From Emydura subglobosa (Eukaryota; Chordata; Testudines; Chelidae): a stretch of 64,000 nucleotides of DNA. Location of the stretch: assembly GCA_007922225.1 (NCBI GenBank), contig ML680098.1:2542001-2606000 (forward strand). Reading direction: 5' to 3'. Made by a program: the position numbers and the translations under genes. The notes beneath the pieces are model-generated. The model did no database searches, was not told where the DNA came from, and saw only the letters and a list, made by a program, of their open reading frames with translations. Below, in pieces: positions 1 through 10,930 of this stretch. The number at the start of each line of letters is the position of its first letter. Within the stretch, counting starts at the first letter, position 1.

Positions 1-1925
1 TTTTCTGCCTTTGGAAAACATGTCAGACTCATTCACCAACAGCCTATGCCACCTGTATTTTGCAGCTGTGAAAATATGGATATTCTAAATAAGTCCCCAG
101 AGCCACAAGATCTAAATGGGTTTTGTTTGAGGGAAGAGGTTTCGGTAGATAGTAAATACCTTATCATTGTGACATTATAAACTGTGATCATTTCTCTAGA
201 AAAACAGTGGATCATTCCTAACTGCAAACTAATCTAAATATTTCTGGGGACACATTGATGCATTCCCAGCTCAGCTATTTCCATGTAAATTTGTCACTCA
301 GGAATTATAACAAAAGAGGAAATGCACAAACCCCCCAAATGAAGGAGATCTCCTACAACAAATTTATGTTAGAAATGAACACTACCAAAGCGTTCAAAGC
401 AGACCTGATTCCATAAAGAGAAAGGATATAGTTATTTCACAATTTAGAAGTTAAATTCAGACCTGCTTAATGCTATTTTGTGCATGAGAGAAAGAATGTT
501 TGTGTGATATACTGTAGCATCACAGGCATGCTGTTTTCTGCAGTTGTTTTCCTCAGGATATTAACGCCAGGAGAGCTTATTAGTATCCTCTGTGTTGTGC
601 ATGCAGAGAATCAAAGCTAATACTGATATATGGGCCTGTTTACCGACAAAGATAACTTCCAAAAGCAGAGTATGAAATTTCACTACATAACTAAGCAATT
701 AATGCTAGGATTCAGATGACTTTGTGCACATGCATCTTGTCTGATAAACATATTTTTTAAACCCTTAGAATTAAACACCATATAATAGAAACAGAACCAA
801 ATTTGCTCTGTTAGATGCATGCGATCCCCATTGGTTTCAATTCAGGTTGCACGATGGGAGTTCTGTGATTGTAAATGAAAACAAAATCCAGCTCACACAC
901 TGCATTTAGACCACGTTATTGTATTATAGACATTGTGAGCATCTAGTAAGTGTTAACAAGTGATGGGAAACCTTAAAAGGCCCAAATTACTGAGGATTTC
1001 AAGTATTTTCATTTCTCTTTAATTCCTTTATAATTGAATTTAGTTCTTATGAAACTTGAATTGTCAGTTTTTTAACTTGAGAGCAGTTGCAGCACTAGCA
1101 ATGGTGGGGTTAATAGAGACGCCACGAAAGGGAACAGAACCACTCAGAAAAGTGTGAAAAGAAAATCAGGTAAAAGAATTGTATGCCATCTCAATTCAAT
1201 GCACCGTTCACAGCAGTCATTTTGGCAGACTAATGCTTTCATAAGGAAGATGGCGTTCCTGTGTGGGGCTCCAAAACACCGGCAGGAAAACTACACTGAA
1301 TAGCTCTGCAGCCGTAACATAGCACAGAGGAGCACTTTCAAAACTGCCCTTAAGCAATAAGCATATGTCAGACTAAAGTAAATATAGCATCTCATCTAAA
1401 CCAACGAAAGTAGTGCACTTCCCCACACTGCCTAAACAATGGGCTGCAAACTTGTCCTCTGTGGACCACCTGAAGGAGTGAAAGAATAGTTCAGTCTCAA
1501 TAGCCAAGTGAGAAGTTCCTTGAATTTTTACACTTTTCATCATTAATAATCGAGGATGCTATTGGCATCACAGGTACGGAAATGTGTCCACAATACATGC
1601 CTTTAAGATGGCAGCGTCTCTTCTCAGAGTCTATAGCACTTTAAAGGCCCACGCCCGTGTTGGGGGGTAGTCCAGAAGTTTCCCATCTTAACACCCCAGT
1701 GGTTGCCTCAAAAAGACATGTCTCAGATGGCACAACACCTCCCTAAGTTCCCTGGAGGGTGCAAGAAATGCAGTCATTTAACAGGGTGAAGCATGGAGTC
1801 TCCTCCGTGGTTCTCTAGCTCTATCAATCAGTGCTGTGGGAGGTGGAGAGAGAGGGCTTGAACTCCTTCCCCTCTGCTTCAGGAGACTAGAGACACTTTG
1901 ATGCTAGTCCTTAGTGTTCCTCGCA
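1..1925. other. AT-rich non-coding stretch, nothing recognised
   Basis: No open frame here exceeds 64 codons and none resembles a known protein. I see no LTR ends, SINE body or tandem array. It may be unique intergenic or intronic sequence or a repeat too old to read by eye. Confidence 0.6.
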
Positions 1926-1929
1926 TGCA

Positions 1930-2480
1930 CCTGGGTACAATGAATGCAAGCCTCCCTAGCTCCAGAGGTGCAGAGTGAGGCAGACTTTCCCCATCTCCCC
2001 TACCTTGCTATCTTGCACCTGAGACATACCAGGGTACAATCCAGACCAGTGAGTAGCTGTGTCACCCCTGCCCTCTAACACAGGATACCCTTTACAATGC
2101 CTTGCTGCTGTAGTCTCCAGCCTAGACTGCTCACAAAGAGCCTCCAGCACTTCCAGCTAAGTCCATGTGTGTGCTGCAGCCAGCCAGCCACACCTTGACT
2201 CTTACCAGCCTTAACTATTACCTCAGGGTGACCCTTGGACATTCCCAGTCCCAGATTTTCCCCCAGAAACTTGTGTCCTGTACTGCCCAACCGTCTCCTG
2301 GACAGTACAAGTATACTGCGTCTATTATTCCTTTAAGGGAATAATACACTCACAACTCGTCACCCCAAATGAAGTTACCCTGATACTTCAACTTGAACAC
2401 ATTGGATTACATTAAACAAGTTTATTAACTACAAAGGGATAGCTTGTAGTTAATCTACAGGCATAAAAATCAGAAGTGGC
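1930..2480 (-). mobile_element. LTR-like retroelement fragment, minus orientation
   Basis: Read on the minus strand, this stretch carries an AATAAA signal (TTTATT on the plus strand at 2421-2426) in a context very like the AATAAA at 3205-3210 of the next element. Further along it has GGGGTGACACAGCTAC, which also occurs in the next element near 3564-3580. It is therefore probably a diverged relative of the 2736-3610 element in the opposite orientation. No gag or pol frames adjoin it. The ends are not sharply defined, and the LTR label is inference from resemblance to turtle LTRs I recall. Confidence 0.5.
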
Positions 2481-2735
2481 TACAAGAAAAACAAAAATAA
2501 AATGTTTGCTGGTGCCTTATAAACTATATTAGTTTCTGTGACATTCTGTGTGTACTGCTGTATTGTGTGATTTGTGTAGCATTCATGTTCATCCTTATAG
2601 TGTAACTGTGTATTGTCTAATGCAAAGTATGTCATGGAAGGTGTTTTTGGAATGCTCATGACACACTGAACATTATGGTTATGGTAGCATGTTTCCTGCA
2701 ATGTCATACATATGTGTAGATATGAAACTCTGCTA

Positions 2736-3610
2736 TGTCATATCCCCACACGTCTCACGTGGCTTGGATAGATGCAGACAAACACAAAGCTGTGGTTCCA
2801 TGCCCAGCAGAGGCATGCATACAGGAACAATGGACTGGCCTAAACACCTTTGAGCACTTTGGCTCAAGAGGGAAAAATCATGCCCATTGCCAGACATGGA
2901 CGACCACCTGACCCTGGGGAAGGTGGGAGAGGAGGGTCGAGGAAACTTGTTAATAAGAAAGAGGCATCCTTGTCTCAGGGCTCTCCCCTGAAATCTATCT
3001 TCCAAGCAACATCAAGGACTGGCACCTACGCACGGGGCCTGGTTGCAAGAGGCATTGCAACCATCTGTGGGTAAGCTGACATCACACAAGCTATTGAAAT
3101 ATTAAGTCTAGTTTAACATGTGATTTATTACTTTAGTTAATTGTGGTCAAATCTCTTCATTAATATTTATCTGACTTATAATCACTTAAAGTCTTGCTGT
3201 AACCAATAAACTTATTTGTTTGTTTTATCTAAAACAGTGCATGTGGCTTGAGTGTGTGCAGAGACTTCACTTAGAGTGAGAGAGCTGGTGCAGATCATTT
3301 CTTTGATAAATTGAAGGACAAATGTAAATGAGCTTGCAGGGTGCAATGTACAGCACTGAACCCCGCAAGACGGCAGATCCCAGTGTTGCATCTGGGATTA
3401 GGGGTGTTTGCTGGGAGTCTATCCTGTGAGCAGCTGGCCAGAAGAACTCCTTCACTATGTCAGGGACTGAGTACTCACAGGAGACTGGGTGTGGGCTGAC
3501 CCAGGAGTGGGTAGTTCACACAGCAATGCAGGGTAAATTGAGGCCCAGGAATGAGGAATTGGGGTGACACAGCTACACACCAGTCCAGATTGCAGGGGCG
3601 AAATGTCACA
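2736..3610 (+). mobile_element. LTR-like retroelement (probable solo LTR), plus orientation
   Basis: The segment starts with TGTCATATCC and ends near AATGTCACA, so it has the TG...CA form of an LTR. It contains an AATAAA polyadenylation signal at 3205-3210 followed by a T-rich tract. It is about 875 bp with no coding sequence of its own; the open frames of 74 and 90 codons at 2850-3074 (+) and 2733-3005 (-) look accidental. I could not find a convincing target-site duplication, so the boundaries are approximate. The family name is not known to me. Confidence 0.5.
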
Positions 3611-3890
3611 GTTTCAAAGCAAAGTTCTCTCACCACATGATTCAGCAGAGTACTCACTAAACTCTCAGGTCAGGATTCCTTCTCCAGAGTCCAATAGCTG
3701 CTTCCTTTGCCTCTTCAGGTGCAGTGAATGCAATGGGCAGGAAGAGGGAGGGGTCCCTTGGGGTGTTTGTCCCTCCTTTTTATAATTTCAATCTCCCTCT
3801 TGGAAAATGTTTGCAGTTGGGACTGTAAAATGTTTCCAGCAGGAGACAAAGAGTCAATGCTTGGTCGGCGTGGAGAGCTTGCATCTCATC
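3611..3890 (-). mobile_element. LTR-like fragment abutting the Harbinger element
   Basis: This C/T-rich stretch, including the CTCCTTTTTATAA region near 3771-3785, has the composition and motif order of the minus-oriented LTR at 44850-45715 (TTCTCTCACCA, then CTTTCAGG-like sequence, then TTTTATA). I infer that it is a piece of a related LTR. It ends where the Myb-like reading frame of the Harbinger element becomes recognisable. It could instead be the untranslated 5' part of that transposon. Confidence 0.3.
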
Positions 3891-3892
3891 TT

Positions 3893-4700
3893 CCCAGCTG
3901 ACTATGCCAGTTCCATTAAGCAATCTCCCACTTGGAGGACACCAGAGCTGCTGGACCTGCATTTGGAGGGAGTCTGCCATGCAGTCCCAGCTCCACTCTA
4001 GCTGAAGGAATTTTGATCCCTACAGCCAGATTTCTCATTCCATGGCGGAGAAGGGCTATGGGCACAACTCACCGGCTCATCAAGGAGCTGTACTCTATGC
4101 AGGGGGACAGTAAAAATGAGGTGTGTTTCACAGTGATTCATGTGTACTGTTAGGGCACTCACAATAATGGTTTTGTTAATTGTTTCTTGTTCTTACACAG
4201 ATGTGACTTTCACAGCCAAGGTCTCTATGCCAGCGGACCACCTATGACTGATAAGGAAGTGACCCCGAAGAAGCAAGGAGGAGATGTTCCAGGAACTCCT
4301 CCTGTCCTCTGAGGCATCCAAAAGAGAGAAAAGGGCATGGAGACAATCGATGTCAGAATCTCAGAAGATGGACAGACAGAAACGGAAGGAAAACCAGGGG
4401 AGAATTTTAACTGGCCACGAGTGCATGATCAAGGCCATGGAGGAGCATACAGAAGTTTCTAAAGACAATAATGTCATTGCAGACACAGTTCATGCCTCCC
4501 CTTCAGCTGCAACAGAACTTTCCCCTGCACTCCACCAACTCCCCCTACATTTTCCTACCAAAGTCACGAACCATATCACTACCCCCTTCATTCCACTCCC
4601 TCAAACAGCTATGAGAACGACAGCTGGACTTACATGCAGCTGTCATAGCTGGCACTGCTGCTCCCACTATTTTCCCCCTCTAGGATTTGTTTGTGTTGTG
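3893..4700 (+). pseudogene. Harbinger Myb/SANT-like (trihelix-type) protein, broken
   Basis: In Harbinger transposons a Myb/SANT-like accessory protein binds DNA and helps bring the transposase to the element ends. Near 3930-3960 a frame reads TWRTPELLDL, like the first helix of such domains. After a frameshift, 3975-4070 reads QSQLHSS, a stop (TGA at 4003-4005), then RNFDPYSQISHSMAEKG, the rest of the domain. The C-terminal part is the open frame 4284-4790, with EMFQELLLSSEASKREKRAW and a charged helical stretch. A T-rich tract ending in ACACAG near 4190-4200 looks like a splice acceptor, so an intron may separate the halves. AATAAAA near 4717-4725 could be the polyadenylation signal. Frameshift and stop make it a pseudogene. 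Confidence 0.75.
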
Positions 4701-4959
4701 TACTGTTTTGTGTTTAATAATAAAAGTAAGATCTCAAAACAAGAAGCACTCTATTTATGTGTTGAACATGATATGTGCACCTACCACTGACACACATGTT
4801 CAGCTGTACAGCCGTCATAGAATGTCACAGCACAGTTTCAAAAAACACCTGATGGGTTCTTATGGTCAAAATAGGCCCTCAATGCCTGCCTTATGTGTAT
4901 GGCCCCCTCATTGTGCTCCTCTAATACCCCTGGCATCTGGCTGCTCATATTCAGATGCA

Positions 4960-6071
4960 AGGTGATCCACCCTGTGGTCCACCCAGGGAAAAAGTTCTTG
5001 CCCTTAGCTTCATATAAATTATGGAGCGCACATCAGGCAGCTATAACCACATGAATATTGTCCTCATTATGTCCAGCCTGCCATAAAGGCATCTCCAACG
5101 CACCTTTAATCTGCCAAACGCACATTCAACAGTCATTTAGCAACTCCTCAGCCTGATATTGAAGCGCTCCTTGCTGCTATCCAGGTTGCCTGTGTAAGGC
5201 TTCATGGCCATGGCATTAGTGGGTAGGCTGGGTCTCCGAGGATCACTATGGGCATCTCAACATCCCCATTGGAATCTTTTCATCAGGAAAAAAAGTCCCT
5301 GTTTGTAGCTTCCAGTACAGGCCAGTGTTCCTGAAGATACGAGCATCACGCACCTTTTCTGAGCAACCTGTGTTAACGTTAGTGAAACACTCATGGTGAT
5401 CCACAAGCACCTGGAATACCATAGAGAAGTAGCCCTTCCTATTGATGTATTCTGTCTCAAGATGGTCTGGTGCCAAAATTGGGATATGTGCGTAATATAT
5501 TACCCCACCACAGTTAGGGAACCCCATTACTGCGAAGCCATCCACTATTTCAGGCACATTGCCCAGAATCTCAGTCCTTCACAGCAGAATGCAACTAATG
5601 ACTCTGCACACTTGCAACAACACAGCTCCAAGTCCAAACTGATTAACGACTAACTAGTAGCAGTCTGGAGTTGCCAGCTTCCACACGGCACTTGCCACGC
5701 ACTTCTCCACCGAGAGGGCAACTCACATTCTGGTGTTCTTGAGCTGCAGGGCAGGGTCCAACTCCCCAGAGTTCCACAAAGGTGGCTTTGCACATTCAAA
5801 AGTCCTGTAGCCACTCCTTGTCATCCCAGACCTGCAGAACGATGTGATGCCACCACTCAGTGTTTGTCTCATGCGCCCAGAAGCGGTGGTTCACCATGTG
5901 CAGATGCTCCGTGAACGACAACAGTAATGCGGCGCTGTTTGTCTGAATGTTACTCAGCAGGTCAAGCTCCTTCGATTCCTGTTCTGATTCGGAGCTCACA
6001 ATGTACTGCGCGACCAGCCATGATGTGTTCAGAACACTGAAAGCAACAGTGGAGAGTAGTGCAGGAGCCAT
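4960..6071 (-). pseudogene. Harbinger transposase (DDE_Tnp_4 / HARBI1-like), broken
   Basis: The transposase cuts and rejoins the transposon ends. The probable start is the ATG at 6071 on the minus strand, giving MAPALLSTVAFSVLNTSWLV and then EHLHMVNHRFWAHET and LQVWDDKEWLQDF, the family's typical N-terminal part. After frameshifts between about 5800 and 5560, the catalytic core reads GFPNCGGVIYYAHIPILAPD and then EYINRKGYFSMVFQVLVDHH and DARIFRNTGLY (5246-5557). The first catalytic Asp, normally in an I-D-G-T-H context, is replaced (IYYAH). The Asp of DARIF remains. Past 5246 the match continues in other frames to about 4960, including a CAFGRLK-like stretch near 5100-5130. Length matches a full gene of about 370 codons, but it is inactive. 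Confidence 0.85.
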
Positions 6072-6409
6072 CTTTTCAGATAGAGATGGTGGGCACGCAG
6101 TAAATGGCGGGGAGCTGTTGAAAAAATGGCACGAGTCGCTGCCAGCAACACAATGAATAATGGCACAGAAACTTAATGCACCATGGGAGATTGAGCCAGC
6201 ACCCATGCTGTTCTGCGCGCTTCTCCCCCATCCCAGAATTACTAGCAACAGAAGCTGCCGAGTTACACGGTGGGATAGCTGCCCATGATGTACTGTTCTC
6301 ACTGTCGATACTACAGCACCAAGTGTGGACGCATTTTTGAGACAAAATGAGTGATGTGTGGACAGGTGCGAACACTGTAATTATGATGCTTTTTTATCAC
6401 CGAAAAATC

Positions 6410-6447
6410 TACCGTCGACAAAGCTTTCTAGTGTAGACAAGGCCTTA
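6410..6447 (-). repeat. Right terminal inverted repeat of Harbinger element plus TTA target site
   Basis: The outermost bases on the minus strand are GGCCTTGTCTACACTAG, followed outward by TTA at 6445-6447. The same GTCTACACT core ends the MITEs at 14335, 41040 and 43107, which suggests those could have been moved by transposases of this group. Confidence 0.7.
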
Positions 6448-7149
6448 GACTCAAAAGCAGTTTTGCTTTTCACTTTTTAATTTCTTGTTCTAAGTTAATC
6501 TTTTGTCCTTTTGTTTTTCAAGTTTTGTTCTTACCTGGGCAACTGCCCAAGCTGCTAATCCACAGAAGGCAGCAGGACAACTGGCAGCACAGTAAATGAA
6601 CTGAACTGTAATATTATTCATGTAACTGTCTTTCTGGTCACCAGGGTAGCAGCTCCATTCTTCCACCCATCGGGGCGGGAGAGAAGGGGAGAATATTAGA
6701 CCAAGGTAATAGAATGGTCTGGAAAACTACAAAAACTTGATCTAGTCTATGTTGATGCACCAGACGTGTATCAGCTTTACATATGAAGTGAATATAACAC
6801 AGGCTGAATTTGTCTTGTTTAGCCTCCTGCAAACTTACCAGGACTTAAGAAAGAAGTCAGGCTTTTAGATTCAAGGAACAGACTACTGCACAGTGGTGGT
6901 ATGAGGCTGCAGGCAAGGCTTATACACATTCCAACTCGTCAGAAATGCCTTTTAATAAGTGTTACAGAAAGTGTTACTCAGACAATCCAGCACTCCTGAA
7001 ATCAATTGCCCCTTCTCAAATTATCAAAAGGACTTTCCTGTAGCACTGATTACTTTAGGGAGAAGCTAAGAAGCAATCATAACTAGACTTGGTTGGGAAA
7101 ACATTCTTTCCCCTGCAACAAATGTACACAAAGTCAACATATTAGTTAT
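6448..7149. other. Non-coding stretch, nothing recognised
   Basis: No frame over 64 codons and no recognisable repeat body. Composition is ordinary for the window. Confidence 0.5.
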
Positions 7150-7320
7150 AGTTTTGGGTAAAGTTCTCTTTTACATTTTTGGAGTTTTCAATAAAAAAAT
7201 TGAAAAAGAATCAAAATATTTAATTTTTTTCACTAAAAATACTGAACGTTTTTCATGAAAATGGAGATGTTCTCATGAAAACTTCAACAGAAGTTTTTCA
7301 ACCACCTCTAATAATTACCA
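7150..7320. repeat. AT-rich unclassified interspersed repeat (TTTTCATGAAAA type)
   Basis: A/T-rich sequence with repeated TTTTTCA/TGAAAA words, resembling the segments at 8460-8660 and 8945-9265. Those have GAGCTG/CAGCTC near their edges, so the group may be an old palindromic DNA element. I cannot name the family. Confidence 0.4.
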
Positions 7321-7374
7321 TTAAACCAGGCACAGACAGCCTCTTCATGGAGTTTCATTAAGGCTTCTCCAGAT

Positions 7375-8340
7375 TAACACCTTTGTACTTGTACATATCT
7401 TCAAAGAAGCCAAGGATCAAGAATGCCCTTCTGATACTGTTCCAAATAAATAAATGGCCAGACAGATGTGCCAATTATAGACTTAGTTCTTTAATAAAAT
7501 GTAGATTGTAAAATATTGGCAAAGGTCCATGCCCAAAAAGCAAGATTAATCCTACCTAAAGGTACTCTCCCAAACAGGGGGGCTTTGTACAAAAACAATA
7601 TTGCAGAAATAATTTGTGGCAATTGATGATTATAATGGCCTTGACACAGAAGTTGATCAAACCCATGACAATAATATCTCTTAGGGTTGGAAAGGCATCT
7701 GATAGGATGGCCTGGAACTACTTCTTTAGTACTTGAAGGTGATCAAGTAAGAATGTTGACCAGTCTCTGCTCCTGCTAATCCATCCCCAGTCCTTCGTGC
7801 AAAGGCTCAAGCTGAACTATGATAGATAACTTGAAAATCTTGCAGCTTTTAGGAATTGATGTAAATTTCATTGACTGCCAGGACTTTATGTGGGCAGTTG
7901 GGAACTTAAAATATTTGTGCATGTTTATATTGAATTATATGGGTATCTCCCTGTTTCAGGTGGAAAATCTGAATGAAAGAGCAGGAAATAGGTATGGAGG
8001 AAAGACAAATATTATTCATATCAATGTTTTGCCCACTCTCCTCTCTGTATTCAGTTCCCTTTCCCTCTTTGTTCATCACTTTACCAAGTTAGACCTCATG
8101 TTTAAAGATTTCTTATGGAGGAAGCTTCAGCATCCATGGAGCAACTAAACCTCCCTACAAATGAAGGATGGAGGAGGGAATTTCTGATTTTGTCTCTCAA
8201 TGCCTTCCTCTTGGGACACATCTCCCAGTGGTACCAAGATATATAATAATCCCCAGCATAAAGATAACAGACTAAAATCTTCCTTCCTATATCTTGCTGC
8301 AGTTAATGCTACCAGAAGAACCTGGTTTAATCTGACATTT
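7375..8340 (+). mobile_element. L1/Tx1-like LINE, ORF2 remnant
   Basis: Several frames show pieces of a non-LTR reverse transcriptase in the right order. Near 7510-7560 a frame reads KILAKVHAQKARLILPK, the fingers region. Near 7695-7725, KASDRMAWNYFF corresponds to the A-K-A-F-D-R motif that holds a catalytic Asp. Near 7885-7930, VGNLKYL matches the thumb region, and 8019-8145 reads INVLPTLLSVFSSL followed by FKDFLWRK. The YxDD catalytic box between the second and third pieces is not visible, so an internal deletion is likely. Stops and frame changes are frequent. The clade is my best reading; Tx1 and L1 are hard to separate by eye. Confidence 0.65.
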
Positions 8341-8459
8341 ACCCACTGTTACATGACGACTCAATAATGATGGGCTAATAATCAGTATCACAGGGTTTTC
8401 TATAGCTTCTATGACCATGTGATCTGTACACATCTCTCATAATCAGAGACAAGCTGATG

Positions 8460-8660
8460 TGGAAGTAATAGTTTTTGTTTTTTTCTTTTTGAAAAGAAAC
8501 ATTTCATGAAAATTGTTGACATTTCCAAAAGGTTTTGTTTACTGAAAATGTGCTTTGCTGGAAACAAAAACTGCCAACAAATCATGCAAAAAATGAAAAC
8601 AACTTTGAATTTTTTCGTGAAAATTGGGGTGAAGATTTCATCAGCTCTGTTGTGGAGCTA
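8460..8660. repeat. AT-rich unclassified repeat ending in CAGCTCTG
   Basis: A run of TTTTTGAAAA-like words from 8467 to 8635 ends in TTTCATCAGCTCTG. It resembles the 8945-9265 segment, which opens with TAGAGCTGACCAGG, the reverse complement of that ending in outline. Confidence 0.4.
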
Positions 8661-8859
8661 ATTCTGTATTATTAAAGTCAGAATTTAGGAATTCACCCAT
8701 CTGCACAGTGGCAATGGATTAAGGTTCAGAAGAATACAAAAGAAGCTTCAACGGATTGCCATTTAATGCACCGGCACTATGCTCAATAGCAATATTAAGT
8801 TTTGAAGATCACCTTTAAAAAAATTGCTGCTCCAGCATCAGTAGAGCTTTTTTCACAGA

Positions 8860-8905
8860 AAAGAAAAAAAAGAGAGAGACAGAGACAGACAGACAGAGAC
8901 AACAT
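8860..8905. repeat. GA/CAGA-rich microsatellite
   Basis: An A-rich tract runs into alternating GAGA and GACA/CAGA units, about 45 bp in all, not coding. Confidence 0.8.
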
Positions 8906-8944
8906 GAACAGATGCTGGCACGGTGTTATATGAGGAACTCGCAG

Positions 8945-9265
8945 TTAGAGCTGACCAGGAAATGGTTTCTTTCCCACAAACACTTTTTGATGAAAACTTT
9001 GGAATTTTTCCACAAAGGCTCTGAGATTTTCATCAGAAAGAAAAAAAATCAGTTTTCTGAAACCAAAAAAACCCAAACTTAAAAAGTCAGCTATTCGGGC
9101 AAAAGTTTTGGTTTTACAGATAATTTTCACCCCATGTCGCTGAAAAGAAATTAAGTTTCTCAATGACCCACCCTCCCACAAATATTAAGAAGGACATTTC
9201 CTAAGGCAATTTCTGGTTTGAAGAAAAAACCATTTTGGGGCTGAAAAATTATTTCAAACAAAAAG
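8945..9265. repeat. AT-rich unclassified repeat starting TAGAGCTGACCAGG
   Basis: The segment is dominated by TTTTC/GAAAA words, as in 7150-7320 and 8460-8660, and begins with the GAGCTG motif seen in inverse at the end of the latter. The 78-codon minus-strand frame 8945-9181 (F/K-rich) follows from this composition and is not a gene. Confidence 0.4.
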
Positions 9266-9399
9266 AGATCTACTTTTAATGTATATGGGATGAAAACAGG
9301 CCCAGAAAGCTAGAGTTATTCAGGGGAACTCACTGGAATAAAACATTGTACCTATTTAGAGAGAACCTTTTCTCTCACTCTCAGGGTGATTTACTTAGT

Positions 9400-9580
9400 A
9401 TGTATTATCCCTATTTTGCAGATGGGGAAACTGAGGCAATTTTCCATGTTGGCATTTGCCTGAGGCCCACATTACTTCTAATGACTTTTCTAAGGTCACA
9501 CCATAGGTCAGTAGCAGAGGAAAGAATACAATTCGGGTCTGCTGATCATCAATTCCCTGCTCTAACCAGTGAGCAATTCC
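9400..9580 (-). mobile_element. MIR-type CORE-SINE, minus orientation
   Basis: Contains CAGATGGGGAAACTGAGGCA near 9419-9439, then AAGGTCACACCATAGGTCAG and AGCAGAGGAAAG, and an ACCAGTGAGCAATTCC end. These are the hallmark antisense segments of MIR/CORE-SINEs found across amniotes. The copy has a small internal insertion before the AAGGTCACA segment. The 102-codon plus frame over it (9346-9654) is a by-product. Confidence 0.8.
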
Positions 9581-9659
9581 TTTCCCTCAGAAAGGCACAG
9601 CCAGCTGGTACCCAGAAAAAAGATCTTTGGGCTCCCCCCCATACAGAATATTAGTTTTA

Positions 9660-10254
9660 ATAGGAACTGGTATCATCTTATTTTCACTGCAAAAACTGAA
9701 GGATAAGGGTGAGAGGCCCCAAAGGCAAAAAGCTTTTTGGAAGCTTGTGAAGGACACAGGACCTTTTAACTAATTCGAAAATCTTTTAAAACATATTAGG
9801 ATGCAGGTAGCAGTCCGTCACTTGGAAAGGGTGCCCACAGAGAGATCACAGGTGCAGCTCATCCTTCAACCATGACAGCTTGGTTTTTCACAGGAGTGGC
9901 CAAAGGCATTATTTCCAACACCAGGGCAACCCTCCTGACAAATTTAAAGTGTCTGCTCCAAAGGAGGGAGACGCTAGAGCTTCTCAGTGAAATGATTGTA
10001 AGAAAGTTTTCCTACTTTTGTTTTCAGTAAAGACTTAACTGTTGTAGCTCAAACATCACAACTAATAAAATAAATAAATAATGTCAGAGGCAGCCCCCGG
10101 ATATGGAAAATTGCAGCCCAAACAGTTAAAGTTTGGGAAAGTTATATACAATTGAAAACAGGATCTTATAATGGGAAGTGTTATGCAACCTTACCTATAG
10201 GCATTCACCATCAGCTCTGCCTATAATAAAAACAGGACCCATTTCACTAACCCC
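9660..10254. other. Non-coding stretch, nothing recognised
   Basis: No long frame. It includes a short AATAAATAAATAA run near 10068-10081. Confidence 0.5.
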
Positions 10255-10535
10255 CGTGTTCAAAAATCATGAGTCAGCCTCCACCCCAAAAATTATGCGT
10301 GGGTTAAAAATCATAAGTATTTTTAAACAATAAACCAATCTTGGGCTGTTTTCATTTGTTTGGTGGTTTGAGCCTTTAGAATGCACTGGCATCACATTTT
10401 CAAGCTGTTCACTTCAGCTAGAAACTTAATTTTTTTTTTTTTTTTTTTAAACAAAAGCTGAGATTCGCATTAAATTTGTTGATTCTGACAGCTGGGGCTT
10501 TAAGAAAAACACCAAATATTGTGAGCTGACAAGAG
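10255..10535. repeat. Unclassified interspersed repeat (AAAATCATGAG type)
   Basis: AAAAATCATGAG near 10262-10273 is echoed by AAAAATCATAAG near 10307, followed by TTGGGCTGTTTT, GGTTTGAGCCTTTAGA and GCAGCTGGGGCTTTAAG-like sequence to about 10503. I recall this motif order from many turtle loci but cannot name the family. A 19-base T run (10430-10448) interrupts it. Confidence 0.45.
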
Positions 10536-10546
10536 TCCCTGATTTT

Positions 10547-10617
10547 CAGAGCTGCTAAAAAGCCATTGCAGATCTAGAGTTTTGGGTGCTTTGCAATTTT
10601 GAAAGTCAGCCCCTTCT
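10547..10617. repeat. Small imperfect palindrome (GATTTTCAGAG type)
   Basis: CTGATTTTCAGAGCTG at the left is mirrored by AATTTTGAAAGTCAGCC at the right. It belongs to the dispersed palindrome set seen also at 39714 and 53688. Confidence 0.5.
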
Positions 10618-10699
10618 ATTACACCACCATCAGCCTGTTCATATACTAGATGTCTGTATGAAATGACACACACATACACACACAAAGACACACAGAGGA

Positions 10700-10930
10700 A
10701 AGCAGGTATTGTGGTTAAGATCTGGGCTGAGACACAACAGTGTCTTTGGCAAGTCACAATCTCTGTGCCTCAGTTCCCCATGTGAATAAAATGAAAAGAA
10801 TAACTTCCTTTTTCTTTTCTATTCAGATCATACTCTGAGGGGCAGGGATTGTCTCTTACTATGCATATGTACAGCACCTAGCACAATGGAATCCCTAGGC
10901 CTCTAGACAATACAATGATACCAATTACAT
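10700..10930 (+). mobile_element. MIR-type SINE with L2-like tail, plus orientation
   Basis: GTATTGTGGTTAAGATCTGG near 10707 matches the tRNA-derived head, TTGGCAAGTCAC and TCTGTGCCTCAGTTCCCCAT (10762-10781) match the core, and GGGCAGGGATTGTCTCTTAC with ACAGCACCTAGCACAATGG (10842-10890) matches the L2-related tail. Nearly full length and moderately diverged. It is the opposite strand to the copy at 9400. Confidence 0.75.

Larger units (their letters stand above)
3893..6444. mobile_element. Decayed PIF/Harbinger DNA transposon (left end missing)
   Basis: Two convergent broken genes define this element: a Myb/SANT-like DNA-binding protein on the plus strand and a DDE transposase on the minus strand. 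This two-gene arrangement is established for PIF/Harbinger transposons. The right end is visible: read inward on the minus strand it starts GGCCTTGTCTACACTAGAAA, and it is followed by TTA at 6445-6447, matching the 3-bp TWA target preference of the superfamily. I see no matching inverted repeat on the left, so that end is lost or was replaced by the adjoining LTR-like DNA. The copy cannot be active. Confidence 0.85.

Noticed and set aside
5796..6302. A 168-codon minus frame read as a host gene
   Set aside because: Its second half is the N-terminal part of the Harbinger transposase, from the ATG at 6071.
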